Assembly: GCA_963969365.1 (NCBI GenBank)
Contig: OZ017749.1
Location: forward strand, 558,001 to 622,000
DNA: 64,000 bases
Source: Asterochloris sp. CNOR1
Taxonomy: Eukaryota > Chlorophyta > Trebouxiophyceae > Trebouxiales > Trebouxiaceae
Direction: 5' to 3'
Part shown: positions 1 through 12,319 of the stretch, one piece after another
Numbering within the stretch: position 1 is the first letter of the stretch
Layout: every line of letters starts with the position of its first letter
The notes under the pieces: generated by a model
What the model was told of the DNA's origin: nothing
The model's input: only the letters and a program-made list of their open reading frames with translations
Databases searched by the model: none
Made by a program: the position numbers and the translations under genes

Positions 1-417
1 AACACCAGGCCCCTGCTGCAGCTGCGGCATCTGTGCCACGGCACCTGCCATCTGCCCTCATCAAGTGCAGGCAACTAATGCCCAGGTCAAGCCTTACCTG
101 CACGCCGTTGCAGCCCCGCCTGCTCTGCCTGCGTGACACTCTGCCGCTGCTGCAGCGTCTGTGCCACAGCACCTGCCACCCACGCCATTGGTGCCGGCAG
201 CCACTGTGCCACCTCAGATGCCCGCCAAGTGCTGGCTGCCTGCTGTGAGAAGGGCTCCAGCAGGGCATTCGCAGCCCTACGCTGCTGCAGGCCTTGCACA
301 GCGCTGGCAGTGATGCTGGCCATGAGGCCTGCCCGGGGTGCATTCTTCTGCTGGGAGGGGCTGGTCTGTGGTGGGACGGTGAGGGTGGGGTGTGCGGCGA
401 ATGTCGCCTGTCCACAC
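1..417 (-). CDS. partial Ala/Gln-rich protein exons at left edge
   Basis: Two minus-strand exon-like open frames are visible, at 98-417 and from 51 to the left edge. The first is bounded by a ctgcag acceptor (just above 417) and a gtaagg donor (just below 98). The second follows a gggcag acceptor and runs off the window. The longer one encodes an Ala/Gln/Ser-rich stretch with no domain I recognise. The short motif VAGAVAQ in exon 1 recurs as MAGAVAQ in the edge exon, and the corresponding DNA (about 137-185 and 17-60) is a direct repeat. The other strand is also open but gives a Cys-rich low-complexity product, so the minus reading is preferred. Function unknown. Gene limits lie outside the window. 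Confidence 0.35.
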
Positions 418-1136
418 CTGCAGGACAAGACACACTACACGCTGGGGAAGCTGGCGTGTAGCAGGTGCAAAGTCGGCAGACACAACTTCATGGTGATGAT
501 GTGGCAGACCACGTTACACTTGTGAAAGGCGCAAATGGCGCCAATGACAGGAGGCAGCAAGAGGTGGCCACTGAGGAAGTCTGCAGGAGCTGAATATTCA
601 CCTGTCTGAATGTTTCACTGCGCTGAATGCGGACCTATGTTGCCTGGTGCTGCTGAGCCTTTGCCTGGCCTGCAGCGTCTGGCGCTGAGCATCCAGCTCA
701 AAGTCTCCAAGCCTGAACTGGGATATGTGATGCAACTGCCTGTCAGCCATTGGAGTCTGGCAGGCAGACTCTAGGACCTCCTGCTGTATTGCCAGGCCCG
801 ACTAGGAAGGTGTCCTGCTGTCTTATAACTTTGGCCTTCGGTCTGCCTGAATGGCGGTCTCGCCTTCCGTGGTGAGATCAATGGGGGTCCTATAGCACCG
901 ACAAACAGCAGCAGCACGGCTTCTTTACTTATTTCCTGGTCCCACAGGGCGCAAGCCTCAGGAGCTGGCCATGCAGGCTGCTGCATGGCATGGCTGCCTT
1001 CACAGAGTATGGCCACCAGGCCAGCGTCACACTGACGCTTGCCTCATGCATCTGCAAATTGGGAGGTCAAGGCCTAGATCAAACATCAGGCGGAAGCAGT
1101 GCGTGAAGCCTGCTGCCGCTTTGATGGGAGCTGCAG
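418..1136. other. no recognised gene
   Basis: Between the left-edge exons and the first supported exon of the DUF819 gene I see no recognisable coding exon. The missing 5' exon(s) of the downstream plus-strand gene, and its promoter, are expected here. An in-frame ATG at 971 lies upstream of the first homologous exon, but the residues after it have no family similarity. Confidence 0.4.
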
Positions 1137-4100
1137 GCGCTCAGGACTGGGGACTCTGGGCTTTACTGGCGGGATGCGGAGCCTGCGGACAGGTGAGGGA
1201 ATCTGCTGCTGCCTGCACGCCCTTGCTGTCCTTAAGCAGTGCAGGCATGACTATTGGCATTGTTGCATGCTGTCTCCGGGCGTCTCAGCTCGTCAAACAA
1301 GCCGTGGGCATGCAGCCTAAGCATGGCAGTTGGCGAGCACCGTCTTGCTCATGGGCTTTCCACTGCACTGAGGTCTTCCACTGTTGCAGCAAGGGCCCCC
1401 TCGCAACTCGCCTCCCAGAGTCTGAACTGCTGCTTGCTCGGAGAAGAAAGACCGGCATCATGTTCCCTTCTTCACATGCAGATCTTGGAGCAACGCACCA
1501 CTTTCGGCGCACTCCTGTCTGCTCCACTGCTCTCAATGATGGCCGGCCTGCTGCTGGCTACAGCTGAGGTGTTGCCCACTGCCAGTCCAGCCTATGGCAT
1601 CATCTTCACACACTTGATGCCGCTGGGGGCCGCCCTGTACCTCCTAGAGTCGGATCTGCGCCAGTGAGCAGCCTGGCTGACCTGCTGGGGGGCTGTTGCA
1701 CCACACTGCTGGGGATGGCATAGGGCGTGCCTGCTACGCTGTTGCAGCCGCCACAACTGCATGTGCTGCTGTGGCCCATGCCCTCGTGGTCCACCAGCTT
1801 TCCATCTTGAGCTTCATCGCAATTTCGTGCTGTCAGGGGGCCCGGTCCTGGCTGTCTGCATGTGACTCTGCAGTTCTAGGCCAGTGCATCGACCTCTGGC
1901 TGGCGCTGGCAGCCAGCCTACCTATGCACCCATTGGTGCCCAGGCGTTTCAAGCTCGCCTCAGTGTGTACAAGCTGGCTGGCAGTGTTGGCTCCACGCCA
2001 ACTGCAGCTGTCTGCACGTCAATGACTGCCGTTGCTTCACCTGATGTGCTCGCTTGCGCGTACAGGCTGGCTGGCAGCGCCGGATCCACGCTGGTGGCGT
2101 TTGTCATTGGCGCCATAGGCACTGTGGCTGGGACCCTGGTGGCCTGGCTTGCGCTAGGAGCAAGGCTGGGGCCTGATGGGTGGAAGGTGGGCTGCCTGCG
2201 ACCATTTTGACTACAACCCTGCCGACCTGCTCCAGTTTGCAGCAACCAGGCTGCTACACCGCGCTTGACTCCGCCATGCTGCTCTGAGAAATCGGTGCTC
2301 AGCAACCGTGCGCTGAGCCGTCTGTGTAGGAAAGGGTGGCAGAAGTGTGGTCCTTTGGCTATGCTAGAAGTGATTCAGGTGGTGGGCACAGCCAGAGCCC
2401 CGGACTGCAAGAAGGGCGTCACGCATGCACAGCAGCAAGACAAGTCCGCCAGGGCTGCTTGATGCATACACAATCACTTGGTCCCCCTCAGCCCGCAGGC
2501 CATGATGCAGCTGCAGCCAAGCACTGCTGCTGGCTGCGGCTGGCCCTGAAAGGCTTGAGCCTTCATCATGCCATGCACCCCTCTGTCGTGCTGCTAGACT
2601 GGAGTGCAGCAGGAATCTGTTGCTGCGATCCAGCCAGATAATCTTGCTGGGTTGGCATGCAGGTTGCCTCAGCCCTGTGTGCCTCCTACGTGGGCGGGTC
2701 TGTCAACTTTGCGGCCACGTCGCAGTCGCTCGGCCTGACTCCTGGCCCCGTCCTGGCAGCCTCTATGGCTGCAGACAACATAGCAATGGCCATATACCTG
2801 ACAGGTGGGGCTGCTGGGGGGTAAACTAGGGGTCACATGTGTCAAGGTCAGTCTGCACAGGGTCCATGCAGCGTCCCGCAGCTCCTGCACACCTGGCGCT
2901 TCAGCTGTGCCAGCACAGCAGCAGCCTATCTTGAGCAGGCCTAGCTGTCTGCAGTGGCTGCACACACCAACAGGAAAGTGCTGCTTTCTGCATGTGACAG
3001 CATGTGCATGACACAGCGTGCATGTAGCCTCAGGCCGAGGTAGCACCTGTGCCACAGCAGCTGATGATTTTGCTGGTCTCTGTTTCCATACGCCACACGC
3101 TCCCTCTGAGCGCAGACAGACCTGCAGGGGACCTCATGTGGTGCAGCCTGCAGGCATCATGCTGATCCCGGCTGAGCCAGAGGCCCCTGTTGCTGTGGTC
3201 AGTGCTGGCGACAGCGCCGCACTTGCGTCGCTGCCAGGGGCGCCGGACGAGGAGGCAGACAGCGCAGCTGGAGGCAAGCTAGGGTGCGCATGCTGCTAGG
3301 GAATGTTGCAAGCAGATCGGGTGACCCAACTTGCCTGCAGATTGGCCGCAGTTGCCTGCGGAGCGTTTGCTTGGCAAGGTGCAAATCAGATTCGTCCATC
3401 TGTCTGCCCCACTCGGAGGCACCAGGACTCCACACTGTTTGTTGTGCCTTTCGGGGGGGCCAATGTTTGTGTTGAGGGTCTGAAAGTGCCATCATATTGA
3501 CTGCAGGGCTTCCAAGTAGTCGCTGCAGGCTGCCAACCTGCCTGTCACCACTTTTGCAACTGTTGCTTGCTGAATGGCACACATCGTACCCTTTCAGCTA
3601 TTCCATGATCATCTACCTGTGCCGCTCATCTCAGCTTGTTGTTTGGTTGCTGCAGGCGTGACCACCTCATCAGTCACCACTGAGTCTGTGGCGGCAGCCC
3701 TGGCGGCAGCTGTGGCAGCCTGCTGGTCTGGCAGCCGCCTGGCAGAGGCTGCAGGCATGCCTGACGCCTCCCTGGCTGCCATGGCGTTGGTGGCCTCCCT
3801 CATCGCCTCCTGTGGAGGGGCTGCCAGCAAACGCTGGGCTGCCCCTGGCAGGCACGAGGCCCCTTTTGCAGGCAAGCCATTGTGTGCGGTACTGTGCGAT
3901 GCATGTCAGCAATGTTTGCTGGACATGCCAGATTGGTAGGGGCTGCATTTGCAGCTTCCCCCCTGTTCAGCCTAGTGTTGATGAGGAGCAGGCGCTTGCC
4001 TAGGGCACCTCAAGGCTGGGGATGCCCTATTGGAATTTGCAGTGTGAGTCAACCCCCATTTGGCAGACCTTTCTGTTAGTAGCGCAGTGCTGGCGCTGGG

Positions 4101-4854
4101 TTGGAGGGCCACCAGAGGCCATCCTGCCGGTGCTGGAGCATGTCTGGTTGCCCTTCTGCTTCAGGCATGTCTGGCTGTGACCGCTGTAGGTCTACCTGCC
4201 ACACACATTGGCATCCTTGCTGTGGAGGCTACCGTACTGGGATTGCACTGACACCGAGCCAAATTCCTGCAGCTCTCCTTCATGCTGAAGCCCGTCCCGC
4301 TCACTGACACCCTGGCAAGGCCTGCGATAGAGAACAAACTTGTGCAGATGGCAGGCTGCATGCCATGCCCTGCAAGCGCTGAGTTCCAAGGCAAGACGCT
4401 GATGCTGCTTGTCTTCACGTCCCATAGACCCAGGAGTCCGCTCTGCGCACGTTGGTTCCCTTGTGAACAACAACACTTCTGTATGCCGTGCCCTGCAGGT
4501 GCTGAGTCCCTCGGCAGCACCCTGATGCTGCTCTTTTTCGCCACGATTGGCGCCGGCGCGGGGTCCCTCTCAGCTCTGCGCAGCACCGGCTGGCTGACAG
4601 GCTTCATCCTCATACTGCTGGTTGTGCACCTGACCTTTGCCCTGGTGGGTGGGCGCCTAGTGGCTGGTTGCAGCATGCGCTCTGTCCTGACGGCTTCCAA
4701 CGCCAACATTGGGGGCCCAGCCACGGCAGCTGCGATGGCGGCGTCACGGGGCTGGAAGGACATGGTCAGGCCTGCTATGTTGACGGGCAGCCTGGGGTAC
4801 AGCATCGGCACAGCTCTGGGATGCGCCGTCGGCCAGGTCCTGCAGCGGCTATGA
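1137..4854 (+). CDS. DUF819-family integral membrane protein
   Basis: Polytopic membrane protein resembling the bacterial and plant DUF819 (YjcL-like) family, whose transport role is not established. Exons: about 1137-1192, 1482-1663, 2066-2186, 2663-2804, 3154-3273, 3656-3871 and 4499-4854. All junctions are in phase. Two donors are GC (gcaagc, after 3273 and 3871). Family signatures, in order: DWGLWALLAGCGACGQ; LSAPLLSMMAGLLLA; SYVGGSVNFAA; AADNIAMAIYL; FFATIGAGAG; and TASNANIGGPATAAA near the C-terminus. The conserved GGS-N and N-GGP re-entrant-like motifs are intact. The first exon starts inside the family domain, so an upstream exon with the start codon, and perhaps a plastid transit peptide, is missing from this model. 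Identification is by family pattern. The substrate is unknown. Confidence 0.82.
1960..2003 (+). repeat. intronic partial copy of the start of DUF819 exon 3
   Basis: The sequence around 1966-2000 (gtgtacaagctggctggcag, then a GGCTCCACGC block) closely resembles 2059-2096, the acceptor and first bases of the next exon (tacaggctggctggcag, then GGATCCACGC). The copy lies about 94 nt upstream, inside the intron, and has AAG in place of the CAG acceptor. It looks like a decayed local duplication of an intron-exon boundary. Confidence 0.5.
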
Positions 4855-5262
4855 CAAGGCGAACTCTTTTGCGGGATTCCCAGTCTGGTCGCGCTGAGCA
4901 GTGCAGCCTGGCAGATGTTGCTGCTGTTCGGAGCACTTGCCACACCTGGCATGTCTCAGGCAGAGCTGCACAACCAGATCTGGTGGCATGGCCGTGTCTC
5001 ATTTTTTCCCCTGAATGCGGACCTGTACTGAGCTTGAATTGCTGCGCCAGCATTCTCCACTGTTTTCTTATCATGCAAACATTGCTGTTCATCAGTGCTG
5101 AAATGTGTCCCTGGCTAAAAGGGCAGCTCCTGACTTATAACAACTCTTGCTCCAAGCAGCTCATCAGAATCTCGTGCAGCTGCAGCCCTTCACACCTCTC
5201 GGCACATCTCACAGGGTTATCTCAGCGTCTCTGGGGCCTCTCAACAGTCCACTTGCACGCTG
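4855..5262. other. intergenic, between convergent genes
   Basis: Region between the stop of the plus-strand DUF819 gene and the stop of the minus-strand TauE/SafE gene. It should hold both 3' UTRs and polyadenylation signals. No coding exon is supported. Confidence 0.5.
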
Positions 5263-8200
5263 CTAACCCCCACCAGCAGCAGCTGCATGCCCATGCAGCT
5301 CACTCTCCAAGCCAATGCTGCCACCAACAAACAGCATGACAGTGCTGGCAACAAGCATGCCAATGAGCAGGTGGTTGAATGTGCGCTGGTGCACGCTGCA
5401 GGCAATGCGGTGGCCAACAAACAGCCCCACCAGGGCAGCCACAGAAGACACTGCGTATGCAGGCATGTCTCGCTTGTCAAATGCCCCCATCTTGATGTAC
5501 CAGAACACTCTGGGGCTGACAATCAACATGACAGCATTGGTGGCGCGTACCACTTCCTGCAGGCAGCATTGCAGCTAATGTTGCGTCCAGCAGGTTGCTC
5601 AATTCAGAAAGCAGGTGGGCACCCTGGCTTCCCGTCAGTAGTCACCCTGATGTCACCAGGCGCCCCACAAACAGCAGTCTACCATGCACCCTTCTTTGTT
5701 TTGGACAAAGGCCATAGCTCAGACAGCAATTGCAGCATCCAACAAATGCATGCAGCAGGCCTGTACAGTGTGTGTGCTCTCTTGGCAGCAGCCCACCAAC
5801 ATCCAGGCCCACCTTGGGGACGTTCAGCATCTCGTACATGAGGATCAGGGGCGGCCCAGTCAGCCCAGAGAACACGCCCAGGACTCCGCTAGCAATCCCT
5901 ACAGCCCAGCATGCGCTTTGCCTTCATGCAGCACATCTTGCTGTCCAAGCAGGTGCTCTGAGGCATCTAAGCAGGGCCTGTGCCCTTCAAGTGATGCTCC
6001 ATGAATCTGTAGAGGGCATCCACCTGTGAGGCTGCCGGCTGCTGCAATCTTCAGGCCCCTCCACTTCTCCTTCTCTGCCACCTTGTAGGCTGCCATGGTT
6101 GGGGTGATGCGATGGCCTGCCTCTTTTGCCCCTGCAATGGTGGACAGTATTGTTGTGGACAGTAGTGGCTTGCTGTTGAGGCCCTGCTGCGTCTCAGAAC
6201 AGGTGCTGGGGGGGGGGCCAGCAAGTGTTTTGAGACCAGCAGGCCAGGGAGCGCAGGGCCAGCATCAGCTGGTGAAGGGACGCTGTGGTGAGTGACGCTT
6301 GGGGTGCCCCTGGCTTAGTGGCCCTGATCAGAGCCTAGGAGTCTGCCTTCCAGCCCGACTGAGCATCCTGGCACTCAGGCTGCCATGACACGGCTGCAGA
6401 AGGCAAGCAGCTTGCCCCTCCCCTGAGCAGCCAGGGAAAGGGCCAAGACCGTGCTTACCTTGAGCATCAGAAGCCACCCACTCACAGCCAGCGGTGCATA
6501 GGTGTGAACAAAACACGTTCACTTGCGAAGTTTTCCTGCCCCCGTCCCTGCCCAAAGGAGTGATGTTGCCCACATCTTACACAGCGACTCAAATCACTAG
6601 GCACCTGGCCCCCAGGGCGATGCTGCACTTGGCAGGGTGACCTGCCTGCTCGCCTCCTTGTGGCGCCTGCTGCTGCAGCAACTCAGGGTGCAGGCAGCGG
6701 CTCAGCCACAGGACAGTGCTGCACCTGGCAAGAGCCCCTGCACCTGCGTGTCCGCCTGCTGCTGCAGCCCACCGGCCAAGGCCTGCTTGCCACTGCCTGC
6801 ACCGCCTGCCATCCCAGCGTCACCGGCTGCCACCTGCCGCAAGGCAGACGCTGGCAGCGGCAGATCCGACGCCTGCAGGTCATCTGTCCAGCGCATGGCT
6901 GCGCTGCTGCCGGGGGCCGCTGTCAAGCCCTCTGCCTCCACAGCAGTCCCAGGGGCTGCAGAGTGAGCTAGCTCTGGATCCAAGTGTGGCCTGCAGGCAT
7001 GCACACATGTGTCACAACATGGGCTGATGGCCTGCAGCAACAGAAGGGAGTGAGACAGTGCGAGGACATTAGGACGTCCAGCCTACAGGCATGCACAGAC
7101 ATCGCATGGCATGGACATCCGATGACTGATGGAGCCGGCAATAGAGTGAAGCAAGAGGGTGTGCAGGCATCGGCGCGCACATCGACTGGCACAACATGGC
7201 AGAGTGCTGATGACGCAAGGCAGCCAGCAACAGGAGGACCCACAGGTGTGAAGACACAGGGACTGCTGCTTTTCAGAAGCGTGCATCCTGTTCTGCTGCG
7301 CTGAGCAGCCTAGCAGGTGTGCAGGCGCCAGCTTGCACCTAGCCAATCTGGCCGCTCAAGATGGCAGGACCCTCCCCAAGCACCGCAAAAGACTGTGATT
7401 CTTGGGTGCTGCAAGCCTGAGACTGCAGGTATCACACCGCTTCTCCTGCTGGTGATGCAATCAGCAACGACTTTGGCAGACAATCTTCCAAGGCACCAGG
7501 AGAGGCTGCCTTATGGGTAGGGTGCCTCTCTCTCACACCATTACAGGCGGGTGAATCCTATGCGAACCCTATGGCAGCCCACCTGCTGGTGAAGGTAACA
7601 GGCAGCGACAGTGGCAGACAAACCATTAAGGGCAGGTGAACCGTGCGGGAGCCCAACGGCAGCCCACCTGCTGGTGAAGGCAACAGGCAGTGACTCTGGA
7701 TGGTGCACCTCCCAGGGCGCCAGTGTGGGCTGACTTGTGGTTGTGGGGCCCCACTCGCTGGAGACAGGGCAGACAAATACGACCGTCTGCCTGTCGGACT
7801 GGAGGTAGCCCCAAAGCGCTGCTGCACCGTAGAGCACGGACACGGGCCGCGCGCGTTCCTGCAGCCTGTGCAGGACTGCTGTGCTGACATGGAACATGAG
7901 AGGTCCACCTGCAGCTGACCAAGAGGCACTTGTGAAGTCATCAATCTTGAGATGTCCTGGCACAGCGACCAGCCACTGAATGTGCTTGCAGAGCAGCCAG
8001 CCACTAGATGTGCCCACAGAGTGATCAATCTCTACATGTGCACCCTGCAGCTACTGGCCCTCGCAACCTGGATTGATGACAGCGTGCAATTTTGCAAGCC
8101 TAATGTTGGCAGCTCAGCACCTGTCCTGCCAGCATGAGGAGATGGTGCAACTTAAGTCAGCAGCTGCAAGTTGGGCCGGCAGGCTGCACTGCATGCAAAA

Positions 8201-11200
8201 TCAGGCACTCACTTGAGCCTGTGTCAGTGAGTGGGGGCTTGGCGATGGAGAACCTTCAGGACAGCACACCATGTCAGTTTACCTGCGGCACCAGAGCTCT
8301 GACAGCTTCAGTTGCTGCATGTGACAGACTGACCTGAAGCTGCCTTCTGGAGTGAGGACCAATGACCGACCTGCAGCATCAGAAGTGCGATATTCCGCAG
8401 AGCAAAGAGCGGCGGTTGCGGCTGCGCTTTGGGCTGAGGCTCGCTGCACAGCAGATCGTCTACCACACTGTGTGTTACTAAATGTCAAGCTGTGCTGCCT
8501 TTGCCTTGACGTAGCTGCCGTACAGTTGGGTGCAAGCGCTAAACAAGGGCCTCAAGACCCTCAGTCAGGCACAGGAGACGGCACGTCATTGGTGAGCATG
8601 AAGCTGACAGTCCTGATAGTACTCGAACAGGGAATGGACAAGGAGCATTGGAAGCTCACCTTCCTCTGCAGCCCCTGTGGCAGAGGCGGCGCCTCTGGGC
8701 ACCCCTCCATGAAGAGAGCCCCCTGATTCACACAGCCTCAGCTCCTCGCCTGCCTCCAGAAGGTGGCTCAGATTGACCTGTGAACCAGACATACGCAGTG
8801 AGGGCTGTTTGTCAGGTCAGCCACGCATTGTACTGATGCATAGACGTCTGCCAGGGCCTGCTGGGGTTCCCGCTGCTTCCCGACTTCCTGCACTCGTGCA
8901 CCTCTTCATGTCCTCAGCCGCCACGAGCTGATCACTCCTGGCCAGCATGTTGATGGTGCACAGAGGTGGCAATGCAAGGGGGAAGCCCAGGACATGCATG
9001 AGGGCTACTTGCAGCCCCATAGGGTGATGGAAGGCAGGGCAACCTTGAGGCACCTGCTCGACGCACAGTTATCTGCACCTGCCGTGAAGGGGAGGCAAGG
9101 ACTGCCAGTTGCGGCTACACAACAAGCGAGCCCGCACCTGGGGACTGCTTCGTGCCAACAATGGGTCGGAGGCAGGGCTTGCTGGTCTCAGCTGCGCAGT
9201 GACTGTGCCTGCACCCTGTGACAGCCCTCTTGTGCAGAAGGCAGGGTTGGCTCACTGCACCTGCACAATCATTGCGCCAGCGACAGGGGCAGGCTGCCCA
9301 GGGATGGGCAGGGACACTGAGCGCTGCAGCGGGGCCGGGCTGCGAGTCGAGGGCGCCGGTCTCGAGGGGCCATGCATGGACACAGCGTGACAGGCTTGGG
9401 TGGTGGCAGCGCCCAGACTGCCCAGCGCCGGCGGGACAAAGGGAGACGGGGCCGGCGGCGAGCGGGCCAGCTGAGCTGGGAATGCCAGCAGACCTGCACA
9501 TGAACTGTGCACACATTGGGAAGGGAGCTGGTCGACGTTGGGGTTGCACATGTTGGGGAGGGAGCCGGTCGATGTTGAGGGCCTGCACAGGTTCATGATG
9601 AGACAGTGCCGAGGACGGCTGGCGAGCTGAGTGGTCAGGGGTACTGGGAGACCTGCTTTCAAGGGCTGCTCTCAGGCTGATGCAGGATTGCCGGGCTGAG
9701 GTGAAGCCGTCTCAATATGAGTCTGGAGTTAGCCAGAACAATCAGGGGTGGCAACAGACCTGCACATGCAGAGTGGTTTGTTGAGGGCAGTTTTTGAGCT
9801 GACATGGAGGCGCCGGCAGATCTGCATGTTGAGGCTCTCTGAGGGCAGAAGCCTGAGGTGCTAGGGGCTCCCCTATGTCAAAATCTGCACAGTGCATTGC
9901 CTCATGAAATGGCATTGCGGTGCGCAGAGGCCAGAGCTGGCAACATGAGTTGTCATGCTTTTTGGTAAGCATGACTTCAAGGACTGGTGACCAGGATGAT
10001 GAGGACAGGGTATCTGCTGGGGCAGGCACGCCAGCCAATAGGGTCGTCTTGATAGGGCTGCTGATGCTAGCCTTACATAGGAGCAGCTGCACAGGGCCAT
10101 TAGTAGATTGCCTGTTTGCTGGTACAGGTTTGCACAGCGATACTGGGTTTGGTCTACTTCTAGCACCTGCTCTGGTGTGCTGCCATGGCAGGCATGGGCC
10201 AGCGCAGCTCTCAGCTGCACAGCAGTCAGGTGGGTGGGGCCACATCAAGCACTCTTGGCCTTGCATCCAAAGGGCTACGGTTGTGGCCTCATTGAATCAC
10301 GCCTACGGTATATTGGTGGAACAGCAAGCAGGTGAGCTTGCAGAAGGGGACAAATACGGAGAGCAGCAGCAGCTGAGGCCAGGTCACAGCAGGCCTGTGC
10401 CCTACCATGCTTCTGCTGCTCACTGCTGTCCGCGCGGCGCTCCACGTGCCCCATCTCCTCGAGAGCGGACTCAGGTTGTGCGGGCACCGCTGCAGCACTG
10501 GGAGACACGCAAGGAAGCAGGGCAGCTGCCCCATGTACTCGATGGTCCGCCTCAATGTCCTCATCAGTGCTGCTGGCGCTCTGCATGTCCAGGTGGGGCA
10601 GACACGTGTAACCTGCCTGCTCAGCAGCCTGCACGCAGCGCGGCCCTGCAGTCCTCACATGATGGGAGGATGCAGGCTGTGCTGATGGGTATCCAGCTCT
10701 GCAGCAATGGCGGCTGGACCCTGCAGAGGCCATCCACAGGTGTGACTGCAAGCCATGTACGTGCAGCAACTGGCAGCTGCATCGAGGGGGGAGAAGTCTC
10801 AATTGCACCACTGCCTGCGCCAGACCTGCCATGTGCGCTAGACCTGCCAGGTGCCACTCAATGTGCCAGGGGCTATGGGCAGCTGCACAAGTAGGAATGG
10901 AGGCAACGGCCGCCTCACCCTGATAGGGTGCTGCCAAAAGCAGCACTCTTCCACCCGTGCGCATGGGGCAACTGACAGATGCACCGGCCGCAACGGTGCT
11001 TGCCTGCCAGGGGTGCTGCTTGTGCCAGCCGTGGCTCACATGTCCAACGGCCTGAGTGCAGGCATGGACTGGCACCATGAATCCCCGCACACAGATGGCC
11101 ACGGGAATCATCAGGCTCACTAGCACCACTGTGAGGGCCCCTGCCAGAGCCAGCTGCAGCTTTGCATTGGTCAGATGCTCCAGCATCCAGCCTCCCAGCG

Positions 11201-11990
11201 GGCAGCCAACGGCCTGCAGGCAGCTCTCTAGAGTGAGCAGGGATAGCAGCGTCCTGTGCTCAAGGAAACAGCAGTGAGCCTGCAGGCAACTCAAGTATAC
11301 CACCCCAGATGCTCTGCCTCTGAGAGGGCAAGCAAAAGGCCTGCAGGCTGGCAGCCCACGGCAGTGAGCAAAGCATCAAGAGCAGGGCAGTGGAGGAGCG
11401 CATTACCCGGTCACCTGGAAAACAAACACAGTCAGCACCAGACGCCAGTCACAGAAGCGCCCAGCGTGGGTGGCGTACATGAAGACGGGGGCTGCCACCA
11501 GAGACGCCACTGTGTCTGCCAGCACCAGCGTCTCAAATGAGCCTGCACAAACATGCAGGCAGTGCAGCCCTGCACTCGGCATCGCGCAGAAGCGCAACAT
11601 CCACACAGACGCTGTCTTGTGTTTTATATTTCATGTCCTGGGGGTTGTCGGAAAGATGTAAAAAGCCCACCTTGCTTGACAGGCAGGTGATGGTCTTGAT
11701 ATGCAATCGGTGTGATTGTGCGTAGTGCACACCCACCTGTGTGGACTTTGATGGCGCGCGCTGCTGTGTACACTGCAATGACGCCCAGGCTGGAACCCAT
11801 ACCTGCAACCCCCTGCAGGCCAGGTCAACTCAAATGTGAAGATGCTATGTTCAGGTTGCACGCCAGCCTGCACATGGCGGGCCAGGAGCTCTGCTGCCCC
11901 ATACTGCCTCACCCTGATCACAGCGCCCAGCAGCTGGCCAACGCCTGTCACCAGGAGCTGCTGCTGGATTACAGACATGGTGTGTAATGC
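5263..11990 (-). CDS. TauE/SafE-family membrane protein with large inserted loop
   Basis: Member of the sulfite exporter TauE/SafE superfamily of anion exporters. Exons in transcript order: about 11990-11864, 11802-11737, 11542-11415, 11213 to about 11055, 10580-10406, 9493-9261, 8777-8660, 7908-7709, about 6985-6744, about 6520-6461, 6131-6024, 5898-5813 and 5556-5263. Most junctions are in phase. The first half carries ADTVASLVAAPVFMYATH, then CDWRLVLTVFVF and NAKLQLALAGALTVVLVSL. The second carries GVFSGLTGPPLILMYEMLN, VRATNAVMLIVSP and FNHLLIGMLVASTVMLFVG. Between the halves lie about 230 or more residues of acidic, Pro/Ala-rich and one compact-looking segment (exon 7908-7709), far longer than the usual loop. 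The exon at 11864 uses a GC donor. The 5' end is unresolved. Introns reach about 0.9 kb and contain short tandem repeats. Confidence 0.75.
7547..7700. repeat. two-copy tandem repeat, period about 83 nt
   Basis: The blocks starting near 7547 and 7630 share the order GGTGAA, then cagcccacctgctggtgaag, then aacaggcag. They lie in an intron of the TauE/SafE gene, directly downstream of the exon at 7908-7709. Confidence 0.65.
9494..9590. repeat. short tandem repeat, period about 40 nt
   Basis: Two adjacent copies of a block containing tgcaca, ttgggaagggagctggtcga and cgttg (second copy ttggggagggagccggtcga) lie just upstream, in transcript sense, of the TauE/SafE loop exon at 9493-9261. Confidence 0.55.
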
Positions 11991-11993
11991 CAA

Positions 11994-12319
11994 GGTCCTG
12001 GGCTTTGTATCAATGCCTGCTAACCCACTGGTCGTCTGTGAAAATAACCTTCCTGTGCAGTTGGGTGAGGGGCCGGGTGAGAGGCTTTCGTGCAGTGCAT
12101 ACTATGGCGACCGGCAGGCATCGCTGTCTTCAGCTCTCCAAGCCTTACAAGGTCACATGGCGGTCTGCGTCAGCCTTATGCACATCCTGCAACGTTTGAC
12201 CCCAAAAACTGTTGCATTATACAGTAAAACGTCCTGTATGCAGCAGAAGAACTGGAACCTCGAGTGCCTGCGAGAGCAGGACACTTCCTGAGGAGGTCTA
12301 GGGCACAGGGCAGCACAGG
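11994..12319. promoter_or_regulatory. short divergent intergenic region (TauE-like / SDR)
   Basis: Only about 330 nt separate the most upstream TauE/SafE exon I can support (minus) from the SDR start codon (plus). It must contain at least the SDR promoter and possibly a shared one. No TATA box or other motif could be assigned with confidence. Call rests on gene orientation alone. Confidence 0.35.

Noticed and set aside
9920-10894. 324-codon plus-strand ORF
   Set aside because: It overlaps, antisense, the in-phase TauE/SafE loop exon 10580-10406 and has no family similarity or third-position logic.
10275-11303. 342-codon minus-strand ORF read as one exon
   Set aside because: Only its first part (about 11213-11055) and its 10580-10406 part are supported. 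Between them the frame reads through an intron with Cys/His-rich filler, and splice sites place junctions inside it.
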